From assembly GCF_021412565.1 (NCBI RefSeq), contig NZ_JAKCLJ010000002.1, forward strand, positions 186,001-250,000: 64,000 bases of DNA, written 5' to 3'. The notes beneath the pieces were generated by a model. That model had not been told where the DNA came from, made no database searches, and worked only from the letters and a program-made list of their open reading frames with translations. This stretch comes from Shewanella sp. AS1 (lineage in GTDB: Bacteria; Pseudomonadota; Gammaproteobacteria; Enterobacterales; Shewanellaceae). Of this stretch, positions 8,810 to 17,389 are shown one piece after another (position 1 is the stretch's first letter; every line of letters starts with the position of its first letter). The translations under genes and the position numbers were made by a program.

Positions 8810-9991
8810 TTAGAGCTGTAGGCCGATACGCTTTAAGGTCTTTTCATCGGGAAAGCCATCGGCAATTAAACCAACACTGCGCTGATAATCCTGTAAGCCC
8901 GCACGGGAACGGGTTCCCAGCACGCCATCGGCCTCGCCGACATCAAACCCTTTTTCATTGAGCTTATTCTGCAGTTGCTTAAGTTTCTCACGACTGAAGT
9001 TGGCCTGCTCTGGCGGCGCGATATGCAGCGGCGCGGCGCCATTGATACGGTCGGCCAGGTGTCCTACCGCAATGGCATAATATTCAGAGCGGTTCCAGCG
9101 CATGATCACCTTAAAATTGTCATACCCCAGGAAGGCAGGCCCGGTATGACCCGCAGGCAGATAGAGCGCCGCCTGCATCTGAGGTGTTGCCAGTGGCTGT
9201 CCGTTGGCCTTTTTTACCCCAAGTTCTGCCCAGGTGATTAACGGCTGCGGATCATCAGTACCTAAATATTTGTAGTCATAGCTTGCTGGTAACTGTACTT
9301 CACGCCCCCAGCGCTCGTTACGCACCCAACCAAGTTGATGCAGAAAGTTGGCCGCCGAGCTTAGGGCATCTTCTGTGCTGTGCCAGAGATCGGCTTTACC
9401 ATCGCCGTCAGCATCGACTGCGTATCTGGCATAGGCCGATGGCATAAATTGGGTGTGCCCCATGGCACCTGCCCAGGAACCGATCATCTCCTCACGGCTA
9501 AATTGATAGGTTTGCTTCAGTTTAAGCGCCTGAATTAGCTCACTGGTAAAAAAGCTGCTGCGGCGGGGATCACAGGCCAAAGTGACCAGACTATCGATCA
9601 CTGGCATCTTACCTTTATAAGCGCCGAAATTAGTCTCAAGCCCCCAGAATGCCATCAGGTATTGTGGTGGAACACCATAGGTTTTCTGTAATTTAAGCAG
9701 CAGAGGCTTGTGTTCTTTGAGTAAACGTCGCCCCTCTTTTACCCGCCAATCTGTCACCCGCTTAGTGAAATAGTTATCGAAGGTTTGGCTGAATTCTGGC
9801 TGTTTGTTATCCAGCTCGATCACCCTTTGTACATAATTGACCTGATCTAAACTCTCGCTGATGGTTTTTGCCGAGATGCCCGCATCGGCAGCTTTCTGTT
9901 TCAGGCTGCTGACACAGGTATCGAAGCCTTGATCGGCATGGGCTAAACTCGAGGCGAGAAAAAGGGATGTGAGGGTGAGGATTTTTTTCAC
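8810..9991 (-). CDS. MltB-family lytic murein transglycosylase with PG-binding domain
   Basis: A protein of about 393 residues: signal peptide (VKKILTLTSLFLASSLAHA), MltB-type lytic transglycosylase domain with the catalytic Glu in GLETNFG and the GAMGHTQFMPS motif, an EF-hand-like VDADGDGKADLW loop, and a C-terminal PG_binding_1 domain (about the last 60 residues). It cleaves glycan strands to 1,6-anhydro products in the periplasm. The GTG at 9991 gives a normal signal peptide and has GGAG nine bases upstream; in-frame ATGs at 10006 and 10045 lack a ribosome-binding site. The window holds a second, degenerate homologue at 44964-45977. Confidence 0.9.
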   Translation of the reverse strand: MKKILTLTSLFLASSLAHADQGFDTCVSSLKQKAADAGISAKTISESLDQVNYVQRVIELDNKQPEFSQTFDNYFTKRVTDWRVKEGRRLLKEHKPLLLKLQKTYGVPPQYLMAFWGLETNFGAYKGKMPVIDSLVTLACDPRRSSFFTSELIQALKLKQTYQFSREEMIGSWAGAMGHTQFMPSAYARYAVDADGDGKADLWHSTEDALSSAANFLHQLGWVRNERWGREVQLPASYDYKYLGTDDPQPLITWAELGVKKANGQPLATPQMQAALYLPAGHTGPAFLGYDNFKVIMRWNRSEYYAIAVGHLADRINGAAPLHIAPPEQANFSREKLKQLQNKLNEKGFDVGEADGVLGTRSRAGLQDYQRSVGLIADGFPDEKTLKRIGLQL

Positions 9992-10210
9992 AATAAGGCA
10001 CTCCATAAATGTGGCTGCGCTAAATTCATTAGCCAAATGCGGCAACCAGAAAAGATACGGTCATCATAACTATGATTAGCCACATGATAACGAGATACTT
10101 GAGTTATTCTAAGTAAATTATCATTAATATTACCCCGCAGCAGTACTTGCCCTGATAAACCACTGGATTAGCAGATTTTTATAAATAATGCATTTTTAAC
10201 CAACTAGTCC

Positions 10211-10238
10211 TTGGAGCCCACCTCCATTAGCGTATAAT
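10211..10238 (+). promoter_or_regulatory. Candidate sigma-70 promoter for the DUF2750 gene
   Basis: TTGGAG (10211-10216) and a perfect TATAAT (10233-10238) are separated by 16 bp, 35 bp upstream of the DUF2750 ATG. The -35 matches consensus at four of six positions. Confidence 0.5.
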
Positions 10239-10273
10239 GACGCTGTTTTTAACTGATATCGAAGAGACTTACC

Positions 10274-10633
10274 ATGACAGACAGCAATCCATCTCTGGCA
10301 GGCTTTATTGAAAATGTGACCGAACATCAGGCCGTATGGGGGCTACAGGACGAAACTGGCGAAGGCTGGGTCGTATGTGACTCTTCAGAATTTGAAAATA
10401 CCGATGTAATGCCCTTATGGTCTAGTGCCGAGCTGGCAAAATTCCACTGCACAGATGACTGGCAGAATTATCAACCCGCCAAAATCCCTTTAGAGGAGTT
10501 GCTCGAATACTGGATCCAGGATCTGCACGATGATGGCGTGTTGGTCGGTATCGATTGGGATGCTGAGCAGGATTGTATTGAGCTAGACCCTATCGTTCTG
10601 GCGAAAAAACTGGTCGACATCGAGCAGCAATAA
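10274..10633 (+). CDS. DUF2750 protein
   Basis: A 119-residue acidic protein matching the DUF2750 pattern: GLQDETGEGWVVCDS near the N terminus, PLWSS and the LEELLEYWIQDLHDDGVLVGIDW region. It has no signal peptide or membrane segment and is presumed cytoplasmic; function unknown. A good promoter-like sequence lies upstream, and the CxxC protein gene follows 42 bp later, so the two may be cotranscribed. Confidence 0.85.
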   Translation: MTDSNPSLAGFIENVTEHQAVWGLQDETGEGWVVCDSSEFENTDVMPLWSSAELAKFHCTDDWQNYQPAKIPLEELLEYWIQDLHDDGVLVGIDWDAEQDCIELDPIVLAKKLVDIEQQ

Positions 10634-10675
10634 ACTTGCGAGAATTCTCTGTAACAATGGACACAGGAAGTCACT

Positions 10676-11329
10676 GTGTCCCTTGATTATCCCCTAGTCG
10701 ATATCCCTTTCGATAAGCGACACACCTGCTGGTTTTGCGCCGAGCCCTGCGATCGGGTGTTTCATTATCAGGCCCAAACCTACACGCCCCATCCGTCACT
10801 GGCCGTGCCCAGTTGCCGCGAATGCCTCTCTCTGGCAAAACGATTTCCGCTAACCTCGATTTGGGATTGCCATCAGGCGGTTAAAGATGAGCTAATGCGC
10901 CTGCATAAGAAACACCTGGCGATTGGCGAGAACTGGACCGAACAGGAGCTGGCCGAATCTGAGTTCTCCTGCAAAATCCTCGAAGGCTTCAAGAAGAGTG
11001 GCTGGTTTATGTACCAGGTCGCTAAAGGCCGTGCCACAGCCAAGCCCTGGCCGCTGAGTATCGACGGCATAATGCTGGATGAACAGGCTTATCAGCTTAA
11101 TTTTCAGTTCGATGGACTCTGCTTTAGCTCCATCGCTAAGGCGATTGAACATTACAGCCAGATGCTCGGGCTAGATAAACACTTTCTGCAGCAGCTAACG
11201 GCCATTGTCGGACGGGCACGTTTCGGCTACGCCATCAGGCTCAGTCGCCTCAATATTGCCGCCAGCCCTAAAGTGAAACAACAGATCCTACTCGACCTGC
11301 AAAATGAACAATTAAGTGAAGCGCGATAA
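10676..11329 (+). CDS. Hypothetical protein with paired CxxC-type motifs
   Basis: A 217-residue protein that I do not assign to a named family. An N-terminal zinc-ribbon-like region has Cys in CWFCAEPC (about residues 18-25) and SCRECLSL (about 47-52). A mixed helical body follows, with no signal peptide or membrane segment. The GTG start is supported by AGGAAG seven bases upstream. It lies 42 bp after the DUF2750 gene in the same direction. Metal binding is inferred from the cysteine spacing only; a nucleic-acid or protein-binding role is possible but untested. Confidence 0.7.
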   Translation: MSLDYPLVDIPFDKRHTCWFCAEPCDRVFHYQAQTYTPHPSLAVPSCRECLSLAKRFPLTSIWDCHQAVKDELMRLHKKHLAIGENWTEQELAESEFSCKILEGFKKSGWFMYQVAKGRATAKPWPLSIDGIMLDEQAYQLNFQFDGLCFSSIAKAIEHYSQMLGLDKHFLQQLTAIVGRARFGYAIRLSRLNIAASPKVKQQILLDLQNEQLSEAR

Positions 11330-11693
11330 TCAAGCTATTGACTTTTATTTAAACAGATTTATAATCGCCAGCCTTGAAATACCCTGTCTTATTTTTGTTT
11401 CCCAAGACCCGCTCGCTTAGATCAAACAAGTCAGATCACCTTCAATCAACATGGTTGCTATGCCATCTGTTTTGGTCATCATACTGTCATCAAGAGATGC
11501 TCTACTGTGAACATTGAACGGCTTAACATAGTTGAGGTGCATGGTTGAGGTGCATGGTTGAGATGCCAGACTTGACGCAACAAAATAAAATGGATAGTTT
11601 CAAACAGCTAAAATTCATCTTTCGCTATTGCTAAGGATTTTTATTATTCAAATTTCAACTGCGAACAGCAGTCAATATAAAGGAGTATGATGT
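11330..11693. other. 364-bp gene-free stretch
   Basis: An AT-rich spacer between the CxxC protein gene and the 57-residue gene. The only structure I see is a short tandem repeat at 11531-11567 (see separate entry) and the ribosome-binding site of the small gene at its right end. No tRNA or clear hairpin terminator is visible. Confidence 0.6.
11531..11567. repeat. 13-bp tandem repeat, about 2.8 copies
   Basis: The unit GTTGAGGTGCATG occurs exactly at 11531-11543 and 11544-11556, with a third degenerate partial copy (GTTGAGATGCC) to 11567. Intergenic. Confidence 0.85.
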
Positions 11694-11867
11694 ATGTCGT
11701 ACAAAGTAAATGGTCATGAGATCACAGTAAATTTTCCCGTGGACTCAATCTCTGTTAACAAAACCTCTATCGCATTTACCGATAGCCTAGGTAAAAACAA
11801 GCAAACCTTCTCTAAGCGCACCGAAGCCTTGCAGTTTATGAAGTGGTTGCTTTCAAGCAATAAATAA
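11694..11867 (+). CDS. Unannotated 57-residue small protein
   Basis: An ATG-initiated frame of 57 codons beginning MSYKVNGHEITVNFPVD and ending MKWLLSSNK. AGGAG lies eight bases upstream (11681-11685). The sequence is balanced, mildly basic and not low-complexity: two beta-strand-like stretches, then an amphipathic end (RTEALQFMKWLL). No signal peptide or membrane segment. I do not recognise the family. Coding potential is inferred from the strong ribosome-binding site and the protein-like composition; the neighbours give no functional clue. Confidence 0.65.
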   Translation: MSYKVNGHEITVNFPVDSISVNKTSIAFTDSLGKNKQTFSKRTEALQFMKWLLSSNK

Positions 11868-12026
11868 TCCTCTGCTATTCGATACACACTTCCTCTCACC
11901 CGTATCGAAGGTTGCTAAAGCAACAAGTAGGATTGACCCCAAAGGTCAACGACTGAGCAAATTTCATTTGGCAAGCCAGTATCCCTAAATATTCACTAGA
12001 GATGCAGCTCGCCAAATGAGACAAAT

Positions 12027-12089
12027 CTTCCCCAATTAGCCCGCTTCTGAGTAAACCCGTTTCTTCGTTAGCCCGCTTCCCCGTTAGCC
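12027..12089 (-). repeat. 16-bp tandem repeat that includes a stop codon
   Basis: Read on the minus strand, the Gly-stop end of the PLP-enzyme gene (GGCTAA) is followed by four roughly 16-bp units: GGCTAACGGGGAAGC, GGGCTAACGAAGAAAC, GGGTTTACTCAGAAGC and GGGCTAATTGGGGAAG. The first contains the gene's own stop codon. Confidence 0.75.
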
Positions 12090-12998
12090 ATATTTTCGCA
12101 GATATCTTGGCAGCATAGATTCATTGCCAAGCAAACCACCCTGATGAACATAGAGCACAGCCTCTTCACTCACCTTAGGTAACTGCTTTGCCAATACCAG
12201 CCAGCCTAAAGGATCGTACAGCAGCTCAAATTCAATTCCGCTACAGCTGAGTTTACGCCAGATCTGATAAAACTCAGGATAGAGCTTACCAAAGTGATAA
12301 GGCTTCGCCTTAGGGAGGATCACTGGATGCGAGGCACTGTCGTTTTCCAGCTGACTAAATTGCAATCTCAGGTAATGCTCGCTACCGACAACGGCGCAGG
12401 TATACACCTGAATGCTGGGATCTAACTGGCAAAAGGCCTTATTTAAAAATAGCGCCGTGGTGCCTGTCCCTGACGGCAGAAACACCATCAAAGATTTCAG
12501 TGCTTGTTGCTGTTTCCAGGCGATGATCTCGCGGGCCAACTGAGTAACACCGACTTCGGCATACTGACAGCGCCCCCCTTCCGGCACAAAAAGCATGTCC
12601 TCGCGCCCCGGTAATACCTGCTCTTGTATATAAGTTAAGGTGTCTCGGCCCTGGCGATCTTCAGCTTGAGACAAGTCGATGATCTCCGCTCCATTCTCCA
12701 GTGCGGCACGATAATTACCTATCGGGTTATCGCGTAGATGAGAAGCGATATGATCGACATAAAAACACAGTTGCCAGCCCTTTAATTTGGCCAGCGCCGA
12801 CATGGAATAAAGCGAGTTTGCCTGGGGCGAACCATAACCCACTAAGTGAGTGATACCGGGAAAAGTCTGATCAAGAAAGTAGGCAAACTTACGCGCCTTA
12901 TTGCCGGAAAATTCGGGATGGAGCAGATCGTCTCGTTTAACAAATACGCCGTATTGGTCAAACCCTATCTGATCGACTGGAGTATGGGATAGCTTCAT
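12084..12998 (-). CDS. ACC deaminase/D-cysteine desulfhydrase-family PLP enzyme
   Basis: A 304-residue fold-type II PLP enzyme. The N-terminal VKRDDLLHPEFSGNKARKF places the PLP-binding Lys in SGNKARK (about residue 35), and LPSGTGTTALFL is the phosphate-cradling Gly-rich loop. This matches the ACC deaminase / D-cysteine desulfhydrase group; the family also contains enzymes of unknown substrate, and the exact reaction cannot be read here. It is a cytoplasmic, single-gene unit. Its 3' end is reiterated downstream as a 16-bp tandem repeat. Confidence 0.82.
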   Translation of the reverse strand: MKLSHTPVDQIGFDQYGVFVKRDDLLHPEFSGNKARKFAYFLDQTFPGITHLVGYGSPQANSLYSMSALAKLKGWQLCFYVDHIASHLRDNPIGNYRAALENGAEIIDLSQAEDRQGRDTLTYIQEQVLPGREDMLFVPEGGRCQYAEVGVTQLAREIIAWKQQQALKSLMVFLPSGTGTTALFLNKAFCQLDPSIQVYTCAVVGSEHYLRLQFSQLENDSASHPVILPKAKPYHFGKLYPEFYQIWRKLSCSGIEFELLYDPLGWLVLAKQLPKVSEEAVLYVHQGGLLGNESMLPRYLRKYG

Positions 12999-13127
12999 AG
13001 TTGAGACTCTGGTGAACGAGCTGCCATTTTACATCTTAACTGCGACACAAAAAGCTTACGCAACATAAAAATCACGCTAAATAAAACTTGCGCTACATGA
13101 GCCGCTGACTGAACTCGCTAATATAAC

Positions 13128-13142
13128 TGGTTAATTTAACCA
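13128..13142. promoter_or_regulatory. 15-bp perfect palindrome
   Basis: TGGTTAA-T-TTAACCA lies between the divergent PLP-enzyme gene (start 12998) and yccF (start 13290). It could be an operator, but no cognate regulator is adjacent, and its AT content lowers its significance. Confidence 0.3.
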
Positions 13143-13289
13143 ACTATTAAGCTAAACCTCTAACCAGCCCGAGCAGAATCATTGTAATAACCAATAAAAA
13201 CAATAGATTAGAAATATGGCATGATAATCGCTATATCCGGCTATTATCAAAAATTAAGTTTATCTGATACGCATTCAATAGGGGGCCAA

Positions 13290-13697
13290 ATGGCTGTACT
13301 GCGTTTAATTTTCAATATTGCTTGGTTTATTTTAGGTGGCTTTGTCATGGGATTGGCCTGGTGGTTAGCTGGCCTGCTCTGCTTTATCAGCATCATAGGT
13401 ATCCCCTTTGGCCGTGCCTGTTTTGTCATTGGTGAGATGACCTTCTGGCCCTTTGGTCAGGAGAGTCGCAACCGTAAATCACTCACTGGCCTTGAAGATT
13501 TAGGCACGGGCCCCTTGGGGTTGGTTGGCAACATCATCTGGTTCCTGCTGTTTGGGATCTGGCTCGCCATTGGTCATATCGGCCACGCACTGGCCTGCTT
13601 TGTCACCATAATCGGGATCCCCTTTGGTATTCAGCACCTTAAATTAGCACTGCTGAGTTTAACCCCCATAGGGCAGACAATCACCTCTAAGGCGTAA
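13290..13697 (+). CDS. yccF: YccF-like inner-membrane protein
   Basis: A 135-residue protein with two repeated membrane modules. Each has a hydrophobic pair and a conserved G-I-P-F-G motif (IIGIPFGRACF about residue 40 and IIGIPFGIQHL about residue 112), as in the YccF domain pair. Function is unknown. The ATG at 13290 is preferred over an upstream frame start at 13221 because the protein then begins MAVLRLIFNIAWF, as family members do; GGGGG lies just upstream. Confidence 0.85.
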   Translation: MAVLRLIFNIAWFILGGFVMGLAWWLAGLLCFISIIGIPFGRACFVIGEMTFWPFGQESRNRKSLTGLEDLGTGPLGLVGNIIWFLLFGIWLAIGHIGHALACFVTIIGIPFGIQHLKLALLSLTPIGQTITSKA

Positions 13698-13736
13698 TGA
13701 TTAAGATAGAGATTGGGCGAGATTAAGTGATCGATT

Positions 13737-13766
13737 TAACTAAATTGTTTAGCTAAATGGTTTAAA
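13737..13766. repeat. Degenerate 12-13-bp tandem repeat
   Basis: Two units, CTAAATTGTTTAG and CTAAATGGTTTA, lie side by side downstream of both yccF and the convergent solute-binding protein gene. The repeat also has dyad character (TTTAGCTAAA). Confidence 0.5.
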
Positions 13767-13771
13767 GCAGA

Positions 13772-14593
13772 TTAATCATCCAGTGCCAATGCAGTCCAAT
13801 AGGCCTGGATGATCTTATCTTGATCTATCTGTTTAAGCCCCCGATTGAGCGTGTCACGCCACTTAATCCCTTCGGGATTATTTTTAAAGGCAATATGCAA
13901 GCTTCTTAGTTCGAGTAACTGCTTATTAAACTGCAGCTTGTTTTTGAGGGGTTTAAGGTGGGTTTGATCCACCAAATAATTAAATACGTGGCGGTCAATC
14001 ACAGCGCCCTGCACCCGGCCCGTGGCGACTTTTTGGATGTTATGTTCATCGGAATTGGCAAGTTCCACTTTCTGGCTGCCATTTGCGATCATGCCGTCGA
14101 GCTCATAGGTGTTGACATAATCCTGTACCACACCGAGTTGATAACGGTTGAGATCCCTAACTTGCTGCCACTTTAGGGGAAAATCGGCCTGCTCTATTAG
14201 CCCCAGAGGGCTGTGACCGACGGGATCGGAAAACACATAATCTTCAGTGGGGTAAAGGTATTCAGGAAAATAGCCGCGGTAGATACTGTCATCACGCTTA
14301 ACCAGACGAAGCACCCGGCTCCAGGGGTAATAATCGACTTTAACCTGATGGCCCACTGCATTCATGGCGGCCGTAATGATCACCACAGTGACGCCCCCCT
14401 GTTGCAGTTTCTCTCCAGTATAGGGTGGCCAGTTAAGTGAGGTGAGATGCAGGGTTTCGGCTTTAGCAAGACTAGGGATAGCAAAAGGAATGACACAAAA
14501 GAGAGAACAGATTAGTTGGCCGAACATGCCCTGCAGCATCGCCATGACACCCGGCTTTGGTTTTACGACATCCTGCTTGGCAAAAGACCACAT
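13772..14593 (-). CDS. Periplasmic solute-binding protein, family 3-like
   Basis: A 273-residue protein with an N-terminal signal segment (about residues 17-45, ending LAKAE). The periplasmic amino-acid-binding fold follows: LNWPPYTGEKLQQGGVTVVIITAAMNAVG near the start, an RVLRLVKRDD segment and GRVQGAVIDRHVFNYLVD near the hinge. No ABC permease or ATPase genes are adjacent, as is common for the many orphan SBP_bac_3 proteins of Shewanella. The ligand is unknown. The first in-frame ATG is used; ATGs at residues 17 and 19 are possible alternatives. Confidence 0.78.
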   Translation of the reverse strand: MWSFAKQDVVKPKPGVMAMLQGMFGQLICSLFCVIPFAIPSLAKAETLHLTSLNWPPYTGEKLQQGGVTVVIITAAMNAVGHQVKVDYYPWSRVLRLVKRDDSIYRGYFPEYLYPTEDYVFSDPVGHSPLGLIEQADFPLKWQQVRDLNRYQLGVVQDYVNTYELDGMIANGSQKVELANSDEHNIQKVATGRVQGAVIDRHVFNYLVDQTHLKPLKNKLQFNKQLLELRSLHIAFKNNPEGIKWRDTLNRGLKQIDQDKIIQAYWTALALDD

Positions 14594-14727
14594 ACTAAGG
14601 TTCCATATAAGACCACTGACGACCCACTTCTGACGTGGTGAGGCTAGCGGTGGAGAGATAAATCCAGCATCAAAATTGCGAATGCTACTAAGTGCTAAGT
14701 ATAGTTACTGTGAGGAAATAGGAAATC

Positions 14728-15003
14728 ATGCACAATTACAAACAATTAAAAAGCGATAACCGCCTTAAAGTATTAAGAAAATGCCTGATCACCATCATAG
14801 GAGGCAGTTTGTGTCTCTTGGGGCTAGCGCTGCTCATTCTGCCGGGGCCAGCCTGGCTGTTGCTACCTATCGGCTTAGCCATACTGAGTCTGGAGCACCT
14901 CTGGGCTAGAAAATGGTTGAAGCGCAGCCAGCGCTATCTGACCCAATCGGCCGCTTATATGGATAATAAAGTCGCCCAATTTAAGGCATGGCGCTCAAGG
15001 TGA
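14728..15003 (+). CDS. PGPGW-family transmembrane protein
   Basis: A 91-residue protein with two membrane segments joined by the diagnostic LPGPAWLLLPIGLAIL motif (about residues 42-57), followed by EHLWARKWLKRS and a basic tail. This matches the small PGPGW transmembrane family of unknown function. It is a single gene in its own transcription unit; GAGGAAATAGG lies upstream of the ATG. Confidence 0.83.
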   Translation: MHNYKQLKSDNRLKVLRKCLITIIGGSLCLLGLALLILPGPAWLLLPIGLAILSLEHLWARKWLKRSQRYLTQSAAYMDNKVAQFKAWRSR

Positions 15004-15071
15004 AGCGCTTAAGCCGAATTGCTTTTAGCAAAAATCCGAGAGACAAGAAAAATTATGCGAGGCGTAAAACA

Positions 15072-15974
15072 TTAACTTCGCGCCAGTTTAAACTGCTCAA
15101 ATTGCGCTTGGATCAACTGAGTAAAGAGTTGCCCTGCCCGCCCCAGCGGTCTGTCTAAGGTCGATACCAGTTGCGGCGTGAAACTGTAACGACTGCCACC
15201 CACAAAATCGACTTCGACCAGCTCACCGCTAGCCAATTCAGACTGGATCAGGAAATCTGGCATCCAGCCAAAGCCTAACTCCATCAACAAGGCGTTTCTC
15301 TTCATGATAAACCCAGAGAGATAAAACACCTTATCGCCGCCAAACTGTAGTTCGTCCCTGTGTTGTTTGCCCGGAGTGGAATCTTCTATGGTGAGCTCGA
15401 CATACTGCTGTAGATCAAACAAGCTGAGGTTTTTCACCTTAGCCAGCGGATGCGACTTAGCGACAGTAAGAATACTCTCAATGTCAGGCAGTGGCTGATG
15501 ACGATAATGAGGACCGCTGCGAAAATCTTTTACCAGCATCACATCGGCGTTATCCCGCTCGAATCTGGCCTGAACCCCGCCAAGAAATTCCACATTGAGC
15601 TGAATTTTAGTAGGAATTTGATGTTCAGAGAGCTGCTTTAACGCCGCCATGATAGGCTCCATAGGTAAGGCGCCATCCACCACCAGCTCAAGTTTGGGCT
15701 CCCATCCCTCACTGAAACGGCTGGCGAGATGTTCGATATTACCTAGGTATTGCAGCAGTTTTGTGCCTTCGGCCAGGATCACTTGCCCTTCTGGGGTTAA
15801 TTCTGCGCGGTATTGATCCCGACAAAATAGCTTTACACCCAGATGCTGCTCCAGTTTCTTCACCTGATAGCTCACGGCCGACTGCGCCTTGTGTAAACGC
15901 TCTGCAGCCTTGGAAAAGCTGCCCTCTTCCACCAGCACGGCTAAGACACGAAAGGTCTCAATGTCGATTTTCAT
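15072..15974 (-). CDS. LysR-family regulator divergent from hmgA
   Basis: A 300-residue LysR-type regulator with an N-terminal helix-turn-helix (TFRVLAVLVEEGSFSKAAER, about residues 7-26; SAVSYQVKKLEQHLGVKLF recognition region) and a C-terminal periplasmic-binding-like effector domain. It is divergent from hmgA-hpd with 149 bp between starts, which suggests control of tyrosine catabolism, although this is inferred from position only. An 11-bp palindrome in that gap is a plausible site. Confidence 0.88.
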   Translation of the reverse strand: MKIDIETFRVLAVLVEEGSFSKAAERLHKAQSAVSYQVKKLEQHLGVKLFCRDQYRAELTPEGQVILAEGTKLLQYLGNIEHLASRFSEGWEPKLELVVDGALPMEPIMAALKQLSEHQIPTKIQLNVEFLGGVQARFERDNADVMLVKDFRSGPHYRHQPLPDIESILTVAKSHPLAKVKNLSLFDLQQYVELTIEDSTPGKQHRDELQFGGDKVFYLSGFIMKRNALLMELGFGWMPDFLIQSELASGELVEVDFVGGSRYSFTPQLVSTLDRPLGRAGQLFTQLIQAQFEQFKLARS

Positions 15975-16053
15975 CCCTGCTCCAACTGTAAAACAATCAA
16001 TACCATCTAAAAATTAGATTATCTCTAAGCATTTATTATTCTTTTTTTTGGTG

Positions 16054-16064
16054 GTTGCCGCAAC
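16054..16064. promoter_or_regulatory. Palindrome between LysR gene and hmgA
   Basis: GTTGC-C-GCAAC, an interrupted palindrome located 80 bp from the LysR start and 60 bp from the hmgA start. It is a candidate LysR-type or other regulator site. Confidence 0.35.
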
Positions 16065-16123
16065 TAAATTGATAACTAGGTCACAAAAATTATTGTGCAA
16101 GAACAACCAAGGAATTACGCACC

Positions 16124-17284
16124 ATGCCATTTTATGTAACACAGGGTCAGATCCCCCCAAAGCGCCATACCGCGTTTAAGAAAGAGAATGGCGAACTCTA
16201 CCGTGAGGAACTGTTTTCAACCCACGGTTTTTCCAATATCTATTCCAATAAGTATCACCACAACATGCCAACTAAGGCTTTGTCTGTTGAGAATTATGAA
16301 TTAAGCCATGGTGCAACCTGGCAAGACAGCCTGATCCAAAACTATAAACTGGATGCTAAACAGGCCGATCGTCAGGGCAACTTCTTTTCTGGTCGTAATA
16401 AGATCTTCTTTAACCAAGATGTCGCCATCTACAGTGCCAAGGTGACTGAAGATACTCAGGCGTTTTACCGTAACGCCTATGCCGATGAGGTGATCTTTGT
16501 CCATGAAGGACAAGGCATGCTCTACAGCGAATATGGCGCCCTCAAGGTATCTAGGTGGGATTACTTAGTTATCCCAAGAGGCACCACCTATCAGCTGAAA
16601 TTTGATGATTTTAGTCTGGTGCGCCTGTTAGTGATTGAGTCCAGCTCTATGGTTGAGATCCCAAAACATTTTCGCAATCAGTATGGCCAGTTGACCGAAT
16701 CGGCGCCTTATTGCGAGCGGGATATACAGACCCCCAAGCTACAACCAGCCATAGTCGAGAAAGGTTCATTCCCTCTAGTCTCTAAATTTGGTGACAAATA
16801 CCAGCAGACAAATCTGCAGTGGCATCCATTCGATCTCGCCGGTTGGGATGGCTATGTGTATCCCTGGAGCTTCAATATTCAGGATTACGCGCCTAAGGTG
16901 GGCAAGATCCATCTGCCGCCGTCGGATCATATCGTCTTTAGCGCCCATAACTTCGTGATCTGCAATTTCGTGCCCCGTCCGTATGATTTTCACCCAGATG
17001 CGATCCCGGCGCCTTACTATCACAACAATATCGACAGTGATGAGGTGCTCTATTACGTCGATGGCGACTTTATGAGCCGCACAGGCATAGAAGCAGGCTA
17101 CATGACACTGCATCAAAAAGGGGTGCCTCATGGGCCGCAGCCGGGGCGTACTGAGGCCTCTATCGGCAAAACCGACACCTATGAATACGCGGTAATGATA
17201 GATACTTTCGCACCGCTGCAACTAACAGAACATGTACAGGCCTGTATGAGCCCTGATTACAACCGCTCTTGGCTGGAAGACTAG
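16124..17284 (+). CDS. hmgA: Homogentisate 1,2-dioxygenase (short form)
   Basis: A 386-residue cupin-fold Fe(II) dioxygenase that opens the homogentisate ring to maleylacetoacetate. Candidate metal ligands lie in the C-terminal cupin: YYHNNIDSDEVLYYVDGDF (His and Glu) and KGVPHGPQPG (His), about residues 295-345. It is shorter than the roughly 430-residue canonical enzyme but typical of the form beside hpd in Shewanella. AAGGA lies nine bases before the ATG. It is followed 105 bp later by hpd, probably as one operon; loss of this gene gives pyomelanin in related species. Confidence 0.9.
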   Translation: MPFYVTQGQIPPKRHTAFKKENGELYREELFSTHGFSNIYSNKYHHNMPTKALSVENYELSHGATWQDSLIQNYKLDAKQADRQGNFFSGRNKIFFNQDVAIYSAKVTEDTQAFYRNAYADEVIFVHEGQGMLYSEYGALKVSRWDYLVIPRGTTYQLKFDDFSLVRLLVIESSSMVEIPKHFRNQYGQLTESAPYCERDIQTPKLQPAIVEKGSFPLVSKFGDKYQQTNLQWHPFDLAGWDGYVYPWSFNIQDYAPKVGKIHLPPSDHIVFSAHNFVICNFVPRPYDFHPDAIPAPYYHNNIDSDEVLYYVDGDFMSRTGIEAGYMTLHQKGVPHGPQPGRTEASIGKTDTYEYAVMIDTFAPLQLTEHVQACMSPDYNRSWLED

Positions 17285-17389
17285 CATTTTAGCAAAAGCA
17301 TTTAAGGTCAAACGTTAGCAGTCAGGACAGAACACTCAGACCCGAGAGCATTGCAACTTGGGTCACCCAATTTGAAAAAGGAAAAGCAA

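Noticed and set aside
11959..12022. Imperfect inverted repeat (CATTTGGCAAGC and GCTCGCCAAATG)
   Set aside because: Two mismatches in 15 and a loop of over 30 bp, with no T tract; too weak to call a terminator or site.
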